Notes: a model not told the origin generated them from the sequence alone. 64,000 bases of DNA from Sorex araneus (GCF_027595985.1 NC_073303.1:186780095-186844094); one strand, 5' to 3'; counted from the first letter of the stretch, positions 10,929 to 21,860 are shown. Numbers and translations are program-made.

Positions 10929-11928
10929 CAATTGGCCTAAAATCACCTCGAAGTAAAATTTGTTAAAGTTAGAACTTAATTATTATTTGCTTGAATACTT
11001 GAGTTTTCTATTATTTTGTGAGTAAATCATAAAAAAGTACTTTGAAGTATTTTATTTTTTTTACATATTTTAAATTAAAAAGTTACATATAAGTGCATAC
11101 TTATAATATTTGCACTTTTCAAGTTAAGTGTTATTGTTGATATTTGGTGTTAAATGTATCACATACGAAGTTAAGCTGTTGATTATGACAAGCATGTTAA
11201 AATCCTCTCTAACTCCAACACTGTTTTTCTGAGGTGTATTACAAATAAATGATGTGTTTTGTTAAACAGAAATTTTCACCCACAGCCTACAGATCTCCAA
11301 AATGTGCAAATTTGGGTTTACCTTTAGAAACTCAGAATATCTGATGCTCATTTAGTACCAACTTTGCCTGGGAACTGCAGAAAAAGAATCAAGAGTATCG
11401 CCTTATTGCAACAGCAGTAGTTGTTTACAAAAATGTCTGATTTATTTTGCTTTTTGCATTGAATTCCTCAAGATGGACACTTCAGGCGTGTTTTCAGATG
11501 TCAATTAGAGTCAACTATGGAAAAACTGGAGAAAGAGTGAGTAGCAGAGGAAAGATTTAATAGTGGAAACTATGAAGGTACCCCTACAGAAAGTATTGAT
11601 GGATATTTGTCCTTGACATAAATCCATAGACTCCTGCCATTATACCTGAATCACACCTCAAGAGAGTTCCTGTCTTTGAAAATAAAAACACTCCAGAACT
11701 TCAAAAAAATCCCAACTGACTGATGGCTAGAAGCTGATGATGAGAGAACACCCCAGTATCATGTAATACGTTTTTACTTGTAAGGGATGATAACAAAACC
11801 TTATGGTGGCTATTTCACACTCATATGATTAGTCTTATCTGGCCCTACTTAAATATACAAGGACATCTTTAATAAGAATGTACGCGTCTTCTTACCTACA
11901 GAAAATTTAGAATTTCTAAGTTAGCTAC
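10929..11928. other. Unique sequence between SINE and LTR
   Basis: About 1 kb. The left part is very AT-rich. The part from 11280 to 11760 is more balanced in composition, but I see no open frame with coding character and no known repeat. Confidence 0.45.
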
Positions 11929-12467
11929 TGATTGAGGTCTCAGCAACCAGCCTGAGACTTTGACTAAACCCCCTGCCCTGAAAGCAAGAGCCGGCCCTGT
12001 TTCCAGGGGCCCAGGGGCCCTGCATTCCACACACTCCAGCATTCCACACACAGGCACTCTGGTTGAGGAGACAATGGCATGAGGGGTGTGACAGTTATCA
12101 TTTACCTGAGCTAGTTAACCCGGCCCTGAGTTTGGGGAATACAAACCATTAACTAGCATCTGGACTGAGCTCAAAGAGATAAGTGTGATACATGCGTGGA
12201 ATATCGCCCTCCCCCCCAGATTGTGTGCATAAAGACCCCTGTGAAAGAGTCAATAAATGGAGTCTGCTAAACCAGACCCCTTCCCCTCTGTTCGGTGACC
12301 TTCTTTCTTGGTTTCTTTCTCTGCAGCAGCAGCAGGAATCCCCCAGTGAGCAGAGTGCAGGGCAGAAGTTTCTCCCCTTCCCACTCCCTCTCCCAGAGGG
12401 AGTAAATCCAGAGACTTCAGGGGATTATACTCCAGTGTTCCCCGATCCACTGGTCAGGACCCGATAA
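11929..12467 (+). mobile_element. Probable solo LTR, class I-like
   Basis: A GC-rich block of about 539 bp in AT-rich DNA. It has a TATA-like 'gtgcataaagaccc' near 12225, an AATAAA at 12252-12257 followed by a T-rich stretch, and 4 bp direct repeats 'ctac' at 11925-11928 and 12468-12471. The left end is TG, but the right end 'gataa' is not the canonical CA, so the exact borders are uncertain. No retroviral coding sequence is present. Confidence 0.5.
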
Positions 12468-12601
12468 CTACTAGTGTGTATAAAAATCCTACTAATCCTA
12501 CTAAACTTACTCTCACAAAGTAAGTTTGTGAGACTAATTTGAGCTTAGGACTCTGCAGCAGGTCACAGAACCATAATACTTATACTTAACTTCATATATA
12601 C

Positions 12602-12757
12602 TACCATATTTGATGTGCCAAAAACAGTACTGGTGGGGAAAGACGAGTAAGAAGAGGCTGCTAAAATCTCAGGGCTGTCAGGAATAGAGACGTTACTGGT
12701 GCCTGCTCGAGCAAATTGACAAACAGTGATAGTGATAGTAACTGTGACAGTGATAGT
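12602..12757 (+). mobile_element. RTE-derived short element, long-body subtype (truncated)
   Basis: It starts inside the body at 'catatttgatgtgccaaaaa', contains 'aagaggctgctaaaatctca' and ends with 'gagacgttactggtgcctgc' plus GTGATA-like tail units. There is a small internal deletion before the 'ggggaaagacgag' motif. Confidence 0.8.
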
Positions 12758-12759
12758 AT

Positions 12760-15300
12760 AGTACCAATTCTGGATTGACTTTATTTGATTAAACCTAATT
12801 TCTGGGCACAAAGCCTTCAGTGTTACTTTATCTGTCCTTTATATCCAGCCCTGACCAAGGGAAACACAAAGCAGATGAACTAATTCCTATACATATGCCT
12901 TCTTTTTTATTCTTTTTTTTAAAAAAAAATCCAACTTCCTCCAGCTGATAAGTAATTAACTGTCAAATCTGTGATTCTTCTTATTCTTTTTATTTTTGCC
13001 TATTATACCATGTGTGAATGCGTTACAAATTTCCCAGATAATAGTTAATATTATCATTGAATGGGATATAAGGTATGTATTCTGGAGAATTAACTATTTA
13101 AAAAAAACACCTCTAATTCTGCAAAAAATCCAAGTTGACTCAGTGCATCATTAGAATTAATGTCATTTTTTAAAATATTACTATGCTTTATTCTAGACTT
13201 TATGAGTAGTCCTAGTGGGTAGGGAATATGGTTCTGTAATGCTTTTTCTGTCTCTAGAAGGATGAAAACCATCTTTACAAGTATTCCTTTCAAATCGTTC
13301 TTCCTATATTCTACACAATTAGAAACCTTTCTGAAAGGCATATTCTAGATCTTTCGTATCATGTAAGGGATCCTATGTTTGCAGCACTCAGATATTTCTT
13401 CTAGTTAAGGTTCTCCACGTAAGAGGAAACTGACATTCAAAACTCTTGTGCAGTCCTAAGAGAATAAACCTTTCCCTGTTCTTGAGTTGAAGGGAGTAGG
13501 AAACATATCACTGAGAGAAAAAAATCAGGTATTTGTGATAACTCAAACTTATTAAAGCCACAGCTGTGTTCCTTGCTGTTGCCAGTGTAGATATGTGTTG
13601 TCCAGTAACCAGAATAGTCCCTGTCACTTCTCAGGTGCTCATTATATCAATAATGTGTTCCAATAGCTAACTAGAGTTGACATAAACTTGCCTGATGAAT
13701 TTTTCTAGTTGGCGTTTAGTGCCTATGTTGTACCAAAACGTTCTCTTCTAGTATTAAAAAGTGACAACTGTAATCTACATGTTTCTACCCTAGGAGGGTT
13801 AAGTAACGTTGCTAACATTTCAAGATTTGTTATTCCAGGCACTCTTTAACCATCTGGGCATCATCTGGGCAGAACAGTCTCCAATGACAAGGTGTTTGTA
13901 CCTAATTCTATAAGACTTAAAGACAGCTATACCATTTGAAGTTTTACCCATTTTGGTTTTTTCCCATCACCACTGTTTTTAATGCCGTACTTTATGGAAG
14001 TGCTGTCAGGTGCCAATTATTTATAGTTTCGTGCATGAGCAAATGGATGCCACCTCTCACTCATATTTGGATTCCTGAAGAGTGGCATTACAGGCCAGCA
14101 TTTGAAGAAAGTCTGTTCACTATTTATAGTTCAGCATTCTAATGATATTAGAATTCTTTTTATGCACAAAAAGAAAAAATGCCACCCAAACAAATTTTGA
14201 AAGAAGTGGTATTTTTTAAAAGGTTCAATTTTTATGAATCCTAGTATACACAAAATTCAGACTTTTCTAGCTTCATCAAAATTTTAAATTTATAAGATAC
14301 ATTTATAAAATTGGGGATATGCTAATATTGATTCATGTGAAAATTATTAAACACCATATATATTTATACCAATAATTTAATAATAATTTAATAATAAAAC
14401 TTCAAAATATATCATTTATATGCATATAAGAGAGATTAAATTAATATAACAAAATGGGCAAGCTATCTAGAAAGAATAATAAAAACGAATTTTAAAAAAC
14501 ATTAAGAGAAAAAGTATTTATAACTAGAAGAAATTGTATACTAATTTGAACAGACTTATAAATGTAACACAACTATTTCAAAATAATGTCAATACAAAAT
14601 ATTATTGCCAATGTTCAATAGTTTCTGAGATTCATAAAAAATTAAAAAGAGGTAGGAAATCTATGGCATTTAAAGAAAAAGTGAATGATATAGTCTACTA
14701 GAAAAAAATATTTCAAATGTCAATGAATAAAGAACTGTGTTGTTAGCACAAAAGTTGACAAAACAACAAAAATGAATTAAATCTCTAGAAATAGGCTCAG
14801 GTATAAATGGCAGAAATTGGTAGTAAAGCAGGTATGGAAGATTTTCTTAAGCAGGATCTTTCAGACGAAAGGACAATAGGTGCCCTAAATACCTTCCATT
14901 ATCAGGGGTACCTTTACTGTGAAAATGTTTGGTATCTTTTGTTTCATCTTGATTATTGGTTATATAGTGTATAATAGGATTTAGGATCCCATCCTCATAT
15001 TCCTGCTGTATTTATTTTGCAACAAAATGACTCTTCCACCTTGTATAATTTATGACAAATGCTGGATAATTATAAGCTTCCAAGTAATTACTTCTATATG
15101 GCAATTTAAGAGTGAGTCTCCTACGGTGACTAGAAACTTAGAATTAAGATAAAGTACAAAATATTTTCATATATTTTTCTGATTCACATGGACACCTATA
15201 TGTTGCTTCCAGAAATCAAGACAGCAAGTACCTTGCCATTCCTTTTTGTGTCTTCACCAACCATCTAAATTGTTTTTCACTAGTCATAATATTTGTGAGT
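12760..15300. other. Unique AT-rich DNA, 2.5 kb
   Basis: Longest repeat-poor stretch of the left half. A short homopolymer patch lies at about 12900-12930. The segment 13920-14145 has a less skewed composition and a 68-codon open frame, but no splice or family signal that I can support. Confidence 0.45.
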
Positions 15301-15320
15301 ATTATTATTATTATTATTAT

Positions 15321-15484
15321 TGCTTTTTGGGTCACATCCAGCAATGCACAGGGGTTACTCCTGGCTTTGCACTCAGGAATTACTCCTGGTGGTGCTCAGG
15401 GAAACATATAGAAAGCTGGGAATGGAACCCTGGCTGGCCTTGTGCAAGGCAAATGCCCTACCCACTGTATGATCACTCCAGTCC
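15321..15484 (-). mobile_element. tRNA-headed SINE, A-tail type
   Basis: The tail side carries an (ATT)n run at 15300-15320, then 'gggtcacatccagcaatgca', 'ttactcctggctttgcactc' and head 'tgatcactccagtccc'. Near-identical 'tatttgtgantatt' sequence on both sides suggests a target duplication. Confidence 0.9.
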
Positions 15485-15743
15485 CTATTTGTGATTATTG
15501 TTGAAATAAACTTGTCTTTATTTTCTATGTATGAGGAAAAATATTTTCTAACAATTAGTCACTTAATCATATTTTAATAAAAAATATAATGCCATCAGAT
15601 AAAACTTGATGATATAATGTTGTAATTTCAATTTAGTGTGCATAATTTCTATCATTGAAAATTCCTAAATGTGATTATTTTGTAGCTATCACCTGGGATA
15701 AAGTATGGCAATATTAGCAGCATTCATAAAATTAAACAGAACT

Positions 15744-15815
15744 GGGCTGGAGATGTGCTAAACACTTGCTTTGTAGTGTCAATCCTTCTGTTCACTTCCA
15801 AGCACCACACAAAAG
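15744..15815 (+). mobile_element. tRNA-headed SINE fragment (head only)
   Basis: The head 'gggctggagatgtgctaaac' and a B-box remnant are visible, but the body is missing and the unit ends in 'cacacaaaagg'. Confidence 0.55.
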
Positions 15816-15895
15816 GTAAACAAAATTAAATTCTTGGGGTTTATAAAAGGAAGAAAGTTTATTTCTGCCAGAAGACATATTTTTTTTTAATATAT

Positions 15896-16108
15896 ATGAT
15901 AGCACAGCTGTTGGGAGTTCCCCTTTCACGTGGCCGACCCAAGTTTGATTCCTCCGCCCCTCTCGGAGAGCCCGGCAAGCTACCAAGAGTATTGAGCCCA
16001 CATGGCAGAGCCTGGCAAGCTACCCATACATATTGGATATGCCAAAAACAGTAACAATAAGTCTCTCAATGAGAGACATTACTGGTGCCCGCTCGAACAA
16101 ATCGATAT
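15896..16108 (+). mobile_element. tRNA-headed SINE, RTE-tail type
   Basis: It starts at 'gatagcacagctg' inside the head, has 'ctctcggagagcccggcaag' and 'gatatgccaaaaacagtaac', and stops at 'cgaacaaatcgat' before the simple-repeat tail. It sits in TATATA-rich DNA that may be its target duplication. Confidence 0.88.
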
Positions 16109-16347
16109 ATATAATTTTTAGTGCTTAAATAGTGTATATACTTGTAATTTACCTCAAAATAATTAATTTAGGAAATATTAATTTATTTGTATAACATTGC
16201 TAATTAAGAACATCAGTTTAAACTTGGCCCTTTGATGTGCTCTTAGTAAAAGTCTCTTTAACTGATCATATTCTGATGTTATAGCATCAACTTCTCATAG
16301 GTTTTGTTCCTATTATAATTCACTGTATAATAATGTACAAGTCAAGT
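16109..16347. other. Unique AT-rich DNA
   Basis: Short unique spacer; nothing recognised. Confidence 0.5.
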
Positions 16348-16356
16348 TTATTATGA

Positions 16357-17256
16357 TTGGCCATCTTGCTATAACCAGCAGTGAAGAATTTGGGCTTCTC
16401 CAGCGAACACTGCCAGCTGGAGATTGTTCCGGACCCCAGACCAGGCCAACAACACCGGGGGTCCAGAGGAATAAGGTACAGCTGGCACGCCTTCTTCTGA
16501 TGGAGCCCCGGCGACACTGAGCAGCTACTAACAAGGCTCCAGTGTGCGGGAATGGGACACCTCCAAACTATGCGGCCGCTTATGCGGCAGCATGACCTTT
16601 CCTGATATACAAAATATATGCTCAGGAATGGCTCCTCCACCCCTGAGCATCCATTATCCCAGAGGCACAGAAACCAATCTCAGAATGCAGCAGCTGCTGG
16701 CAATTATAATCCTTTTGGTACCTGCAGCTCCTTGCAGAATGTCTCCAGACTGAGAACTAAGCCGAGGCTCCATGCCTGCCCTGGAGGGGAAAGGTTTTTC
16801 TCTCCTGCCATTTCCTTGCTGGGGGAGGGGGGAAGGGCGTGGCGACTGCCATATTATGAGGACTACTAATGAGAGATACAAGCTCGCAATGATCCAATTT
16901 CTGGAAGAATGTTCCCTGGACTTAGTTGCTAAAATAAAGAAATCCAAAACCGCGTGGCCTCATATCTCTCCACAGCAGGTCTGTATCTAGTGGGGGAACT
17001 CCTAATAACAATAGTGAGTTTTTTGTTGAAATATTGAATGTAACCAAAGTAAAGAGAAAGTAAAGTGAAATTTATCAGTTACACAGGTGAGTGGGGGAAG
17101 GGATGGGAGGTATACTGTTTTTTTTTTTGGTGGTGGAATATGTGTTTAAGCATTGTATAACTGAGACTTAAGCCTGAAAGCATTGTAATTTTCCACATGG
17201 TAATTCAATAATAAAAAGTAAATAAATAAATTAAAAATGTCATCATGAAAAAAAAT
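16357..17256 (+). mobile_element. L1-tailed retroposon, 900 bp, GC-rich head
   Basis: A 9 bp direct repeat 'ttattatga' at 16348-16356 and 17257-17265 brackets the unit. The first 620 bp is GC-rich for this window ('tgcggccgcttatgcggcag', 'ggagccccggcgacactgag'), with no open frame longer than about 106 codons on either strand. The last 250 bp ('aacaatagtgag', 'ggtggtggaatatg', 'aattcaataataaaa' then poly-A) resembles an L1 3' end and matches the copies at 3051-3589 and 20338-21039. I read it as a non-autonomous element carried by L1. Confidence 0.75.
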
Positions 17257-17265
17257 TATTATGAC

Positions 17266-17678
17266 AAAATCTACCATGGTATTTATGATTTATTATTTTA
17301 CATATAACACATGTGCATCATTTATTTAAAATAAATATTAGAATAAATTGAGCATGTTTTCTAAAATTTAAAATAATACTTATATAAAGAATATGATGTT
17401 GTTACTAAGTAGTGATAAGGAAATGGGAGTAAAATTATTTGCTTCAATAGGTCTCATTGGATAACCAACGGAAAACATTAATGGTAATTTTGACATCATA
17501 AAGTTATAGAAAATAATAAATGGAGTATGTCACATTCATCAATAAATATTTAGAATGTGATGAGGGAAATGCACCATTTTATGTATTAAAAAATACTAAA
17601 AATAAACCAATATGTTATTAATCTCATGGTTATATTTAAAGGAAAAAGAGACATTTATATGACAGAACTAGAGTTTTT
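17266..17678. other. Unique AT-rich DNA
   Basis: About 0.4 kb of AT-rich sequence without gene or repeat signal. Confidence 0.5.
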
Positions 17679-17859
17679 GGGGCAGGAGTGATAGCACAGC
17701 AGGTAGGGCTTGCATGCAGCCGACCTGGATTCGATTCCCAGCATCCTATATGGTCCCCTGTGCACCGCCAGGAGTGATTCCTGAGTGCAGAGCCAGGAGT
17801 AACCTCTGTGCCTTGCCGGGTGTGACCCAAAAAAGAAAAAACAAAAACAAAAACAAAAA
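17679..17859 (+). mobile_element. Full-length tRNA-headed SINE, A-tail type
   Basis: Head 'ggggcaggagtgatagcaca', B-box 'gattcgattcccagc', body 'tgcaccgccaggagtgattc', and tail 'aaaaaacaaaaacaaaaac'. A perfect 11 bp target duplication 'aactagagttt' lies at 17666-17676 and 17860-17870. The A-rich tail and duplication indicate L1-type mobilisation. Confidence 0.95.
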
Positions 17860-17879
17860 AACTAGAGTTTAACAAAAGT

Positions 17880-17961
17880 AAGAGAAAACTGGACTATTCA
17901 TTTGTCCCTTTCTTAAAAGCAAGAGAAAACTAGACTATTCATTTGTGCCTTTCTTGAGCCA
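17880..17961. repeat. 41 bp tandem duplication, two copies
   Basis: Two adjacent near-identical units beginning 'agagaaaactggactattca' and 'agagaaaactagactattca' with a 41 bp period. It does not belong to a repeat family I recognise. Confidence 0.85.
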
Positions 17962-18990
17962 TATATTAGAGTCAGTGCTAGAATGTGCTGTACACACTAA
18001 GTCATTCACACAAAATCCTCTGGGAATGGAGCATTTTAGTGCATTTAAAAAAAAATAAGAAGCAGTAGATATGAAAAAGATGCTTAGGCTCTTGAGAAAA
18101 TATCAATCTAAAATTATCACGCTTTAATATGCTTCTCCAATTACAATTTGACATTGAAAAAAGGATGTTTCATTTCTCATCAGTGAACTTTCTACTTATT
18201 TTCTAGTAAACTGTTAGAGGAATTATGTCTGAGTAAAATAATGCTTTTCAAGGTCATAGAGAGGGTATACTGACAAAAGATAGCAGGACAGTCTTCTCCA
18301 CAGTATTATGCACAATAATTTAATTTCTTACAATTTTCATGTAAAAAGAAATTATTTTACTTAGGGTTTAACCTTCGAAGACTAGTAGAACCTAGATATT
18401 ACAGCAGTCAGGCAAGCAAAAAAGAGAAAAAAACGTTTTTAAAATTGGATTCACTGTTTTAACCTCTCTTTTGGATCTTATTTTGCTATTAGGACACAAA
18501 ATGTGGGGTCACATTGTACTGAGAGGACCATGATCCAATTCGAGCCTTGGAAATTACAATAAAATGAATTCTGAAAAATAGTAATTTACTTGTTTTTTTT
18601 ACCTATCAAATGTACAAAATGCCAAATATGAAAGCTTTTGATGTCTACAAAAGATAACATATTCAAAATTATACTGATAAACTTTTATTATCACCATTAT
18701 CTCAATTGATTGCTCTAAGCAGAGAGGAAAGACTCTAACCTCATCCACACTCCAATTCTCTACTCATTGTAGTTTGGCGCCACACCGCATCTTTGCCTCA
18801 TACTGGATAGAGATTAGTGCTACACATTCAGTACGTTTTCTTTTTGTTTTTTCTTAATCAACTTAAACTTGCTTCTCTAGAGGGAACCTTTGTTTTTCTA
18901 ATTTATTTTATCAATACCATGCTTCAGTTCCTGTTTTATTTTTGTTAATTTCTTACCCCTTCCCTTTTTCTTTCTCTTCTGTGTTTGAAG
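17962..18990. other. Unique AT-rich DNA upstream of a possible exon
   Basis: About 1 kb, repeat-poor. The last 50 bp (18940-18990) is a strong polypyrimidine run ending 'gtgtttgaag', which resembles a 3' splice site. Confidence 0.4.
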
Positions 18991-19235
18991 GAATCTGAAA
19001 AGTGGAAACTGCTTTGAAAGGACAAACAAACACAAGTTCCCCCAGACCGTGGAATGAATCATCCAGCGATGGGAACCCGCCGCTGTCAGCTTCCACTGCC
19101 GCCTTCACCCATCAGCCAGTGCTCTGCGCTGGTCCTTCCCGACAAGGGAATCAAAACGAGGCTGGAATGTCCTCTACCGAGATGTTTCGACCTCCTTGTA
19201 TAACAGAGATGGCCAATAAGTCTGATGCTTGATTT
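18991..19235 (+). other. Possible exon after a 3' splice-site-like sequence
   Basis: A pyrimidine-rich tract ends in AG at 18989-18990, and the next 240 bp is clearly more GC-rich than its surroundings without matching any repeat seen here. One frame gives nine residues ending KWKLL before a stop. A second frame gives about 21 residues (…SGNCFERTNKHKF…) before TGA. The third frame stays open from 19002 to 19232 but has a stop 6 bp upstream and no ATG near its start. It may be a terminal exon plus 3' UTR, a noncoding-RNA exon, or an unrecognised old element. I cannot name a gene. Confidence 0.25.
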
Positions 19236-19332
19236 GAATAGAGTTTTGGAGACTTTATTGTTCCAGGTTGGAAGGATGAATGTATGTTCATACATGTACC
19301 TGTGTGCATGCATGCGTGTGTGTGTGTTAAGA

Positions 19333-19615
19333 TCTTTCTTTTTAAATTTTTTAAAAATTTTATTAAATCACTGGGAGATACAGTTACAAAGTTGCTCATG
19401 ATTGAGTTTCAGTCATACAATGCTCCAACACCCGTCCCTTCACCAGTATATATTTCCCACCACCAATGTCCCCAGTTTCCTTCCTCCAGTCTCACCCTAG
19501 TCTGCTGTGGCAGTCACTTTTCTTTTTCTCGCTCTCTCTCTCTCTCTTTCTCTCTCTTCTCTCTCTCTATTTCCATCTGGACATTATGGTTTCTGACACA
19601 TCATCATAATGGGAT
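19333..19615 (-). mobile_element. L1 3' end (reverse)
   Basis: Reversed L1 3' terminus: 'ttattaaatcactgggagat', 'gattgagtttcagtcataca', 'cccttcaccagtatatattt', then a CT-rich stretch (19530-19570) and 'ggacattatggtttctgac'. 5'-truncated. Confidence 0.8.
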
Positions 19616-19950
19616 ATATCACTTGCATCACTTGTCATCCCTTTGATCTTCCATTTGCTTGAGCGGGCGCCAATAAATGTCTCCATTTGTCCTCCTTTTT
19701 GCTTGCTAATGTAGCCCAATGATATCTGCTCGCTCCAGGAACAGGAAGAGCTTCAAACCATTCATTCAGGGCTTTGACAGAGAAGTCTGACCATCTTGTT
19801 GATGATCGGCCATGTGGTCTTTTGACGTCCCATGGAATCCAGTTGGTAACAGCTCTAGTCCAACAGTCGTCTCTGAATCGCATTACGTGTCCAACCCATC
19901 TGATTTTTGACGCCTTGGCAAACGAGACAGAGACAGAGTCCCTGATTCTT

Positions 19951-20105
19951 TCTTTCTTTCTTTTTTCATTTTGGGTCACACCCAGCTATGCACAGGGCTT
20001 ACTCCTGGCTCAAGCACTCAGGAATTACTCCTGGCGGTGCTGGGAATCAAACCGGTTCAGCCACGTGCAAGCCCTACCCGCTGTGCTCTCCCTTCAGCCC
20101 CATCA
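19951..20105 (-). mobile_element. tRNA-headed SINE, A-tail type, inside RTE
   Basis: Perfect 12 bp target duplication 'tccctgattctt' at 19939-19950 and 20106-20117. The body 'ggcttactcctggctcaagc' is intact, but 'gggaccatatgggatgctg' is partly deleted. It is therefore younger than the RTE copy it interrupts. Confidence 0.92.
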
Positions 20106-20337
20106 TCCCTGATTCTTGACCTTCAACAGAGGTCGGAACTCCGGATTCCTTCTCTCACTCAAGTGAAACGTGATACTCCAAGCATAGCTCTTTCAATTCC
20201 TCTTTGGGATACCCAAATAGCGTTCTTATTGTGTATGTGTAGGGTTCAGGTCTCTGAGGAGTATGTTAGTGCAGGAAGAACTGTGGAATCAAAAAGATGT
20301 GCCCGGAGCCGGAGGTTCTTTGTCCTCTTAACCACTT

Positions 20338-21039
20338 TTTTTTTAATTTCTTTTTTTTTAAATTTATTTTATTGAATGACCAAGTGGAAAATTACAAAGT
20401 TCTCAGGCTTATATCTCAGTTACACAATGCGCAAACACCCATCCCTTCACCAGTGCCCATATTCCACCACCAATAAAAACAAAAACAAAAGGAAAAACAA
20501 AACAAACAAACAAACAAAAAACAGTATACATCCCACCCCTCACCCCCCAACCCACCCCGTAGGTGAGTGATAATTTCACTTCCTTTTCTCTTTACCTTGA
20601 TTACATTTCAGATTTCAACACATAACTCACTATTGTTGTTAGAGTTTCAAAACAGACTCACTATTTTTGTTGGAATTTATCTCCTAAGAATACAGCTCTA
20701 TTGACAGGGAAATATTTGATAATAAGTTTTCCACTGATGAGAATGAAGAGATAAAATGTCGCGCGGCCTTGGTAGTGGCCGCACGGTTTACAATTTCTGT
20801 ATTATAGTAATTAAGTCCGCGAAGATTTAAGTTTGAAAATGAATCATTTCCCTTCCTGGAACAGCATGTAGCCAAAGTTAGTTCACAGTCTCCATGCATG
20901 GGTGCAAGCACTTACTGGAACCCCAATTCCTAAAGCTGTCTCTGGTTCCCACTTGTTCCACATCCACCGGCTCTGCAGAGGCATGGGCACCCGGGCCGAA
21001 ACCCGGCTGGCCGGAGCCGAGCACCGGCCCCGGCTGGGG
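20338..21039 (-). mobile_element. L1-tailed retroposon inside RTE
   Basis: The 13 bp target duplication 'ctcttaaccactt' / 'ctcttaactactt' (one mismatch) lies at 20325-20337 and 21040-21052. The reversed 3' tail is at the left (poly-T, 'attgaatgaccaagtggaaa', 'cccttcaccagtgcccatat'). The 5' head at the right is GC- and CpG-rich ('ggcccggg'-like, 20960-21035). It is the uninverted relative of the unit at 3051-3589. An A-rich interruption at 20476-20520 is a local expansion. Confidence 0.82.
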
Positions 21040-21060
21040 CTCTTAACTACTTCTTAAGAG

Positions 21061-21108
21061 GAGTAAACCCTGTGCATCGCCAGTTGTGACCCAAAAAGAA
21101 AAAAAAAT
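21061..21108 (+). mobile_element. SINE 3' end fragment, A-tail type
   Basis: Only the terminal 'ccctgtgcatcgccagttgt' and an A-rich tail remain. Confidence 0.65.
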
Positions 21109-21224
21109 TCTTACTTACCGCTTAAAGAAGTCTGATTACATTTAAACAGGAAAACTAAAAGCATATTTTTTGCAAGTAATCAACAGGGATTTCCTTACTT
21201 TCTGCAAGGGTAGAGTGGTGAACT

Positions 21225-21345
21225 ATAGCTGGCATTATGCAAGAATTACTTCTGGTGGTATTTGGAGAACCGAATGCAGGGGAGGGGAGAACGGAACCAA
21301 ACAGGACTCTGCTTGTGAATCATGCACTTAGCTCTTTGAGACATC
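21225..21345 (-). mobile_element. Old tRNA-headed SINE
   Basis: Decayed reverse copy with 'aagaattacttctggtggta' and 'ggagaaccgaatgcagggga' motifs. Confidence 0.5.
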
Positions 21346-21362
21346 TTTTAAGCCTCAACATA

Positions 21363-21541
21363 ATTTTCTTTTTTGTGGGGGTAGGTCCACATCTGGCTTT
21401 GCTCAGGAAATACTCATTGTTCTGGCCTGGGAGAGAACCCCCGGGCAGTGTTCTGAGGACCATATTTGATGCCAGGAATCAAATCCCAGTCAGCTGATTA
21501 CAAAGTAAACACCCTACCAGCTAGACTATCTCTCTGGTTCC
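21363..21541 (-). mobile_element. Old tRNA-headed SINE, A-tail type
   Basis: 'ggtccacatctggctttgct', 'gaccatatttgatgccagga' and the head remnant 'ctatctctctggttcc' keep the order of a reversed A-tail SINE. Confidence 0.65.
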
Positions 21542-21732
21542 AGTTTTTATTAAATTTTAAAACATTTAAAGTATTCTTTTGGGCCAGGTTAACATTTTTG
21601 AGTGTTATTAATTCAAGCATTGTTTGATATTTTTAACACAGAGGTATTTTGGAGTTACAAATGAAATATAGTTCTCAAAAATGATAATGAAAAGCATTCT
21701 CTTGGCACCAAAAAAAAAAAAAAATCAAGATT

Positions 21733-21860
21733 CTGGGGACCAGATAGAATACAAGGGTAAAAGAGCATGTCTTACATGCAACCAACCCAAGTTCCATCCC
21801 CAGTACTGCACTGTCTACCTAGCACTACTGGCTGTGGCCTTAGAGGCCCCCAAACACCCC
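21733..21860 (+). mobile_element. tRNA-like SINE head with divergent body
   Basis: 'ctggggaccagatagaatac', 'gcatgtcttacatgcaacca' and a B-box-like 'agttccatccccag' look like the usual SINE head, but the following 'ctagcactactggctgtggc' differs from both common bodies. It may be an older subfamily. Confidence 0.5.

Larger units (their letters stand above)
19617..21054 (-). mobile_element. RTE-clade LINE 3' portion with two nested insertions
   Basis: The reverse strand encodes the C-terminal part of an RTE polyprotein. Between 19717 and 19925 the translation has the order WVGHVMR...WTRAVTNWIPWDVKRP...TRWSDF, matching the conserved region downstream of RT in RTE-type LINEs. The 3' terminus on the plus strand is 'cacttgtcatccctttg'. 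An A-tail SINE (19951-20105) and an L1-tailed retroposon (20338-21039) interrupt it. The 5' part is truncated. Confidence 0.85.

Noticed and set aside
13936-14142. Short open frame in a slightly less AT-rich segment as a conserved exon
   Set aside because: No splice-site pair or motif could be identified; it would need cross-species alignment.
19002-19232. 76-codon open frame treated as a complete gene
   Set aside because: It has a stop 6 bp upstream, a GTG rather than ATG start and no family match that I recognise. It is kept only as a possible exon.
20940-21040. CpG-rich segment as a gene promoter or CpG island
   Set aside because: It is the head of a retroposon bracketed by a target duplication within an RTE element, and is only about 100 bp long.
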